From positions 1 to 7,597 of the forward strand of contig CAKVBG010000052.1 in assembly GCA_934725345.1 (NCBI GenBank): 7,597 bases of DNA, in the 5' to 3' direction. Below, piece after piece: positions 6,798 to 7,597 of the stretch (positions within the stretch are counted from its first letter, which is position 1; each line of letters begins with the position of its first letter). This stretch comes from an uncultured Eubacteriales bacterium (GTDB lineage Bacteria; Bacillota; Clostridia; Oscillospirales; Acutalibacteraceae). Under the pieces are notes generated by a model. That model saw nothing but the letters and a program-made list of their open reading frames with translations, was not told the origin of the DNA and searched no databases. A program made the translations under genes and the position numbers.

Positions 6798-6802
6798 AGG
6801 AG
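6798..6802 (+). promoter_or_regulatory. Ribosome binding site of potD
   Basis: AGGAG lies 12 bases before the GTG at 6815, slightly farther than usual. No other in-frame start lies between it and the upstream stop at 6797-6799. Confidence 0.6.
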
Positions 6803-6814
6803 AATAAAAAGTTA

Positions 6815-7597
6815 GTGAAAAAAGTATATTGGATATTGAGTTTAGTAGTTTTAGTTTTTTTGGCGTTTGTTTTTGTGCGAAGAGAATCTCCCCGGGCGGA
6901 CTACATAAATGTTTATAGCTGGGGGGAGTTTATCTCAGACGGAAGCGAAGGCGGCATGGACGTTAACAAAGAATTTACCAAAAGAACCGGAATAAAGGTA
7001 AACTACAAAACTTTTCAAAATAACGAGGAACTTTTTGCAAAGCTTTCCGGTGGGATGGCGGACTATGACGTTGTGATTCCATCTGATTATATGGTATCAA
7101 AGCTCATAGAAAACAATATGCTTGAGAAGTTAGATTTTTCAAACATTCCAAATTTTAAATTTATAAGTGAGGATTTTAAATCGCTTGATTTTGATCCAAA
7201 AAATGAGTATTCCGTTCCTTATGTTTGGGGGATGGTGGGAATTCTTTACGACAAAAATGAAGTTAAAGTAGAAGAAGAAAATATCACCTGGGATACACTT
7301 TGGAATCCTAAGTATAGAGGAAAAATTTTAATGTTTGATAACGCAAGAGATAGTTTTGCAGTTTCTCTTTTAAGACTAGGGTATTCGATTAACGATAAAG
7401 ACCCTGAGCATTGGAAACAAGCCGCACAGGAATTACTTATGCAAAAACCTTTAGTGCAAGCATATGTTATGGACCAAATTTTTAATAAGATGCAAAGTCA
7501 GGAGGCGTTTTTAGCTCCTTATTATGCTGGAGATGCGGCAACAGTTATGAAAAATAATCCAGGGGTAGGGTTTGTTATCCCAAAGACCGGAAGCATT
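6815..7597 (+). CDS. potD: Polyamine-binding protein PotD, partial (3' end missing)
   Basis: PotD captures spermidine or putrescine outside the membrane and hands it to PotB/PotC. The frame opens with GTG 19 bases after potC and is still open at the window edge, giving 261 residues of an expected 340-370. Residues 4-21 are a hydrophobic export or anchor segment after a MKK start, followed by RRESPRADY. There is no lipobox and no cysteine anywhere in the visible protein, so it is not a typical Gram-positive lipoprotein. The binding domain starts at INVYSWGEFI (31-40), with YDVVIPSDYMV (84-94), YSVPYVWGMVGILYD (132-146), ILMFDNARDSF (171-181) and APYYAGDA (234-241). These match the family's ligand-binding strands, in the Gram-positive form. 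The C-terminal part with further ligand contacts lies beyond the window. Polyamine specificity rests on family and operon; which polyamine is preferred cannot be told. Confidence 0.94.
   Translation, partial: MKKVYWILSLVVLVFLAFVFVRRESPRADYINVYSWGEFISDGSEGGMDVNKEFTKRTGIKVNYKTFQNNEELFAKLSGGMADYDVVIPSDYMVSKLIENNMLEKLDFSNIPNFKFISEDFKSLDFDPKNEYSVPYVWGMVGILYDKNEVKVEEENITWDTLWNPKYRGKILMFDNARDSFAVSLLRLGYSINDKDPEHWKQAAQELLMQKPLVQAYVMDQIFNKMQSQEAFLAPYYAGDAATVMKNNPGVGFVIPKTGSI

Overview
The window is AT-rich and densely coding. All nine genes lie on the + strand, with gaps of about 50 bases or less and some short overlaps. No RNA genes, mobile elements, CRISPR arrays or attachment sites were seen. The proteins resemble those of Clostridia-like Firmicutes: a RecA with the SWFSY/QGR C-terminal signature, a PgsA opening with LPNKLT, a PotD of the PYYAGD type, AGGAGG-like ribosome binding sites and many TTG/GTG starts. 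The genus cannot be named from sequence alone.

Layout. Bases 1-260 are the 3' end of dapL (LL-diaminopimelate aminotransferase; lysine and peptidoglycan precursor). Next comes a housekeeping block: recA (308-1366), recX (1359-1964, overlapping recA by 8 bases), pgsA (1974-2567, phosphatidylglycerol phosphate synthase) and cysS (2598-3992, cysteinyl-tRNA synthetase). The second half is a potABCD spermidine/putrescine ABC importer: potA ATPase (start at 4036 or 4027, to 5169), potB and potC permeases (5166-5984 and 5998-6795), and potD, the substrate-binding protein, which runs off the window at 7597.

How the genes work together. RecX is the usual modulator of RecA, and their overlap implies coupled expression. 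PgsA and CysS are unrelated core functions that happen to be adjacent. PotA powers a channel built from PotB and PotC, and PotD delivers polyamine from outside the membrane. No convincing terminator or strong promoter was seen between any two genes, so long read-through transcripts are possible.

The content is ordinary and I found no evidence of an undescribed system. The most interesting local signal is the cysS-potA junction. There a good Shine-Dalgarno sequence lies too far from the potA start, and a perfect inverted repeat (CGTAAA-TAAA-TTTACG) sits between them. It could be a distance-closing mRNA hairpin or a regulator-binding site. A second point is that PotD has an N-terminal hydrophobic segment but no lipobox cysteine.
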